Shown one piece after another: positions 62,475 through 64,000 of a DNA stretch of 64,000 nucleotides. The stretch's first letter is position 1, and every line of letters begins with the position of its first letter. The DNA is from Wenzhouxiangella sp. (GTDB taxonomy: Bacteria > Pseudomonadota > Gammaproteobacteria > Xanthomonadales > Wenzhouxiangellaceae), in assembly GCA_007134485.1 (NCBI GenBank), contig SLKT01000099.1, positions 1 through 64,000 on the forward strand, in the 5' to 3' direction. The notes under the pieces were generated by a model. The model did not search any database. It was given only the letters and a program-made list of their open reading frames with translations, and had not been told where the DNA came from. A program made the translations under genes and the position numbers.

Positions 62475-62512
62475 GGATGGTCTCTCGTGGGCTCCTGAAT
62501 GCATATTGTAAC

Positions 62513-62531
62513 GCGAATGATTTGCATTTAG
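62513..62531. promoter_or_regulatory. candidate Fur-box-like dyad upstream of the iron-binding protein gene
   Basis: GCGAATGATTTGCATTTAG, AATG...CATT dyad about 40 bp upstream of ATG 62474. Confidence 0.3.
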
Positions 62532-62540
62532 GGATTTATC

Positions 62541-62561
62541 GGAAGACGGAAGACGGGAGAC
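62541..62561. repeat. heptamer tandem repeat GGAAGAC GGAAGAC GGGAGAC
   Basis: Reverse complement GTCTCCC GTCTTCC GTCTTCC matches units of the 49207-49290 array. Confidence 0.65.
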
Positions 62562-62565
62562 GGGA

Positions 62566-64000
62566 CTACTCGAAGCGGTCGGCGAAAATGGAGGGGGACG
62601 GGGCCAGTGAGGACAAGCCGACGAATTCGTTTTCCTCTCCCCCGAACTTGAGCTTCAACTCCGATTGCACGGGAGGGTGGTCCGCCACCAGGGTAAATCG
62701 ATACATCATGCCCCAGTCCAGGGGCGTATCACCGGGATCGGTCCAGCGGACATGATCGGATTCGCGCGCCATGGTCCAGTCCTGGCCGTTGAGACGGTCG
62801 GCACGGGCGAAATCAAGTCCATCGACTTCGACGCTGCTGAATGCCGGAACCTGCAGCCCGATCAGGCCGCGATTGGAGGTGACTTGCAGATCCGGGGCAC
62901 TGCCCTCGATGGTCGCGATCATGAAGTCGTAATTGAACACTGCGTAGTCATAGCGCCATGAGTCATCCCCCAGATCGGTGGTCTGTACCGCCACGACAAT
63001 GATGCCGTTGTCGGTCTCCACAACGCTTCGCGAGGTCCCGTCCTGCTCGCCAGTCACCCAGGCATCGAGCACCGAGCCCTGGTTCATTGCGGTGTCGGGC
63101 GAAATCGGGAATGACCAGGTAGAGCCATCCCAGGCCGGGCTGATCTCCAGCCACGCCATGGCGTTGAAGATATTGGTCTCGTCGCGGGTTACATACCAGG
63201 CATCGAGAAAGTAGCGAGCGTCGGGATGAGCGTCCGGGTCAAGCTCCGATTCCATGACCAGCAGCCGATTCTCGTAGCCGCTACCACTGTCCTGGCTTTG
63301 GCTGCCGTCACACTCGGGATCGAAAAAGGACTGGCATCGCCCCCACAGCCCCTGGTCAGGCACAACCTCATTGCGGGGGGCAAGATAGGTGCCGATGTCA
63401 TTGGAATTGACGGCATAGATATCAACACATCCAGACCACAGGATATTGCCACCGGGGCACGGACATTGAAGCCCGATATTGATGGTATAAAAGGTATGTT
63501 TGAGCCCGGACACTGCAATCATCTCGAATTGCCCGTCGGCCGACAGGCGATACAAGCTCCAGATCAGGTAAGGGTGCTGGTCATTGTCATATGGCGGGAA
63601 CGGTCCCGTGAATTGCAACCACCAGGGCACATCGGCACTTCCCTCATTGGTCAAGGTCGCACTCGGAATGATGACCATCGGCCCACCATCAGCTCCGTCG
63701 CAATCCTGGCAGCGACCGAATTCCGGCGTACCCATTGCGGTCATGGCGATATCGGCATCAAAACCTTCGTCGGTCGGCCAGTTGGCATGCTCGATCTTGC
63801 AACTGTCCAGGGGCTCGAGTCCGTCGGCCCTGTCGACGATGGGAGAGGATGCGAAAACGCCGCCGATGGCCCTGCCTGCCAGTTGCGGGATGCCCAGAGC
63901 AACCGCCAGTGCAGGCGCGACTCGAATATCCATGTAGCGCAACGATAGCCAGTCGGCCTCGTCCATCAACTCGAAATGAACGTGATCCAGGGTCAGCCAG
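62566..64000 (-). CDS. secreted protein with C-terminal FADRFE (5' end beyond window)
   Basis: Frame stays open upstream of the tracked start (WLTLDHVHFELMDEADWLSLRYMDIRVAPALAVALGIPQLAGRAIGGVFASS...); ends ...SSLAPSPSIFADRFE*. Confidence 0.65.
   Translation of the reverse strand, partial: WLTLDHVHFELMDEADWLSLRYMDIRVAPALAVALGIPQLAGRAIGGVFASSPIVDRADGLEPLDSCKIEHANWPTDEGFDADIAMTAMGTPEFGRCQDCDGADGGPMVIIPSATLTNEGSADVPWWLQFTGPFPPYDNDQHPYLIWSLYRLSADGQFEMIAVSGLKHTFYTINIGLQCPCPGGNILWSGCVDIYAVNSNDIGTYLAPRNEVVPDQGLWGRCQSFFDPECDGSQSQDSGSGYENRLLVMESELDPDAHPDARYFLDAWYVTRDETNIFNAMAWLEISPAWDGSTWSFPISPDTAMNQGSVLDAWVTGEQDGTSRSVVETDNGIIVVAVQTTDLGDDSWRYDYAVFNYDFMIATIEGSAPDLQVTSNRGLIGLQVPAFSSVEVDGLDFARADRLNGQDWTMARESDHVRWTDPGDTPLDWGMMYRFTLVADHPPVQSELKLKFGGEENEFVGLSSLAPSPSIFADRFE

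Overview
The window is a gammaproteobacterial chromosome segment, probably Lysobacterales/Wenzhouxiangella-like (inferred from gene content; no search run). The right-centre (about 35.5-49.1 kb) is a conserved housekeeping block: rpsB-tsf-pyrH-frr-uppS-cdsA-rseP-bamA-skp-lpxD-fabZ-lpxA-lpxB-rnhB, with dxr absent from its usual place. The left third is accessory and secreted-protein rich. The most interesting locus is a minus-strand three-gene operon at 9920-12698. It encodes a 69-aa SonA-like split-borosin precursor, a TPR-GGDEF diguanylate cyclase, and a SonM-like (tetrapyrrole-methylase fold) peptide backbone N-methyltransferase. Other notable signals are: a shared C-terminal F-x-D-R-F-E tail on three secreted proteins; two secreted repeat-protein genes each interrupted by one in-frame stop at an apparent former Gln codon; two mirror-image ECF-sigma/Ser-Thr-kinase-TPR modules around one of those genes, one with its Shine-Dalgarno inside a perfect hairpin; a large structured inverted-repeat element upstream of gcvT; degenerate heptanucleotide repeat arrays at two intergenic sites; and a three-gene VWA/transglutaminase-like operon at the left edge. 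All homology calls are from memory and motif reading.
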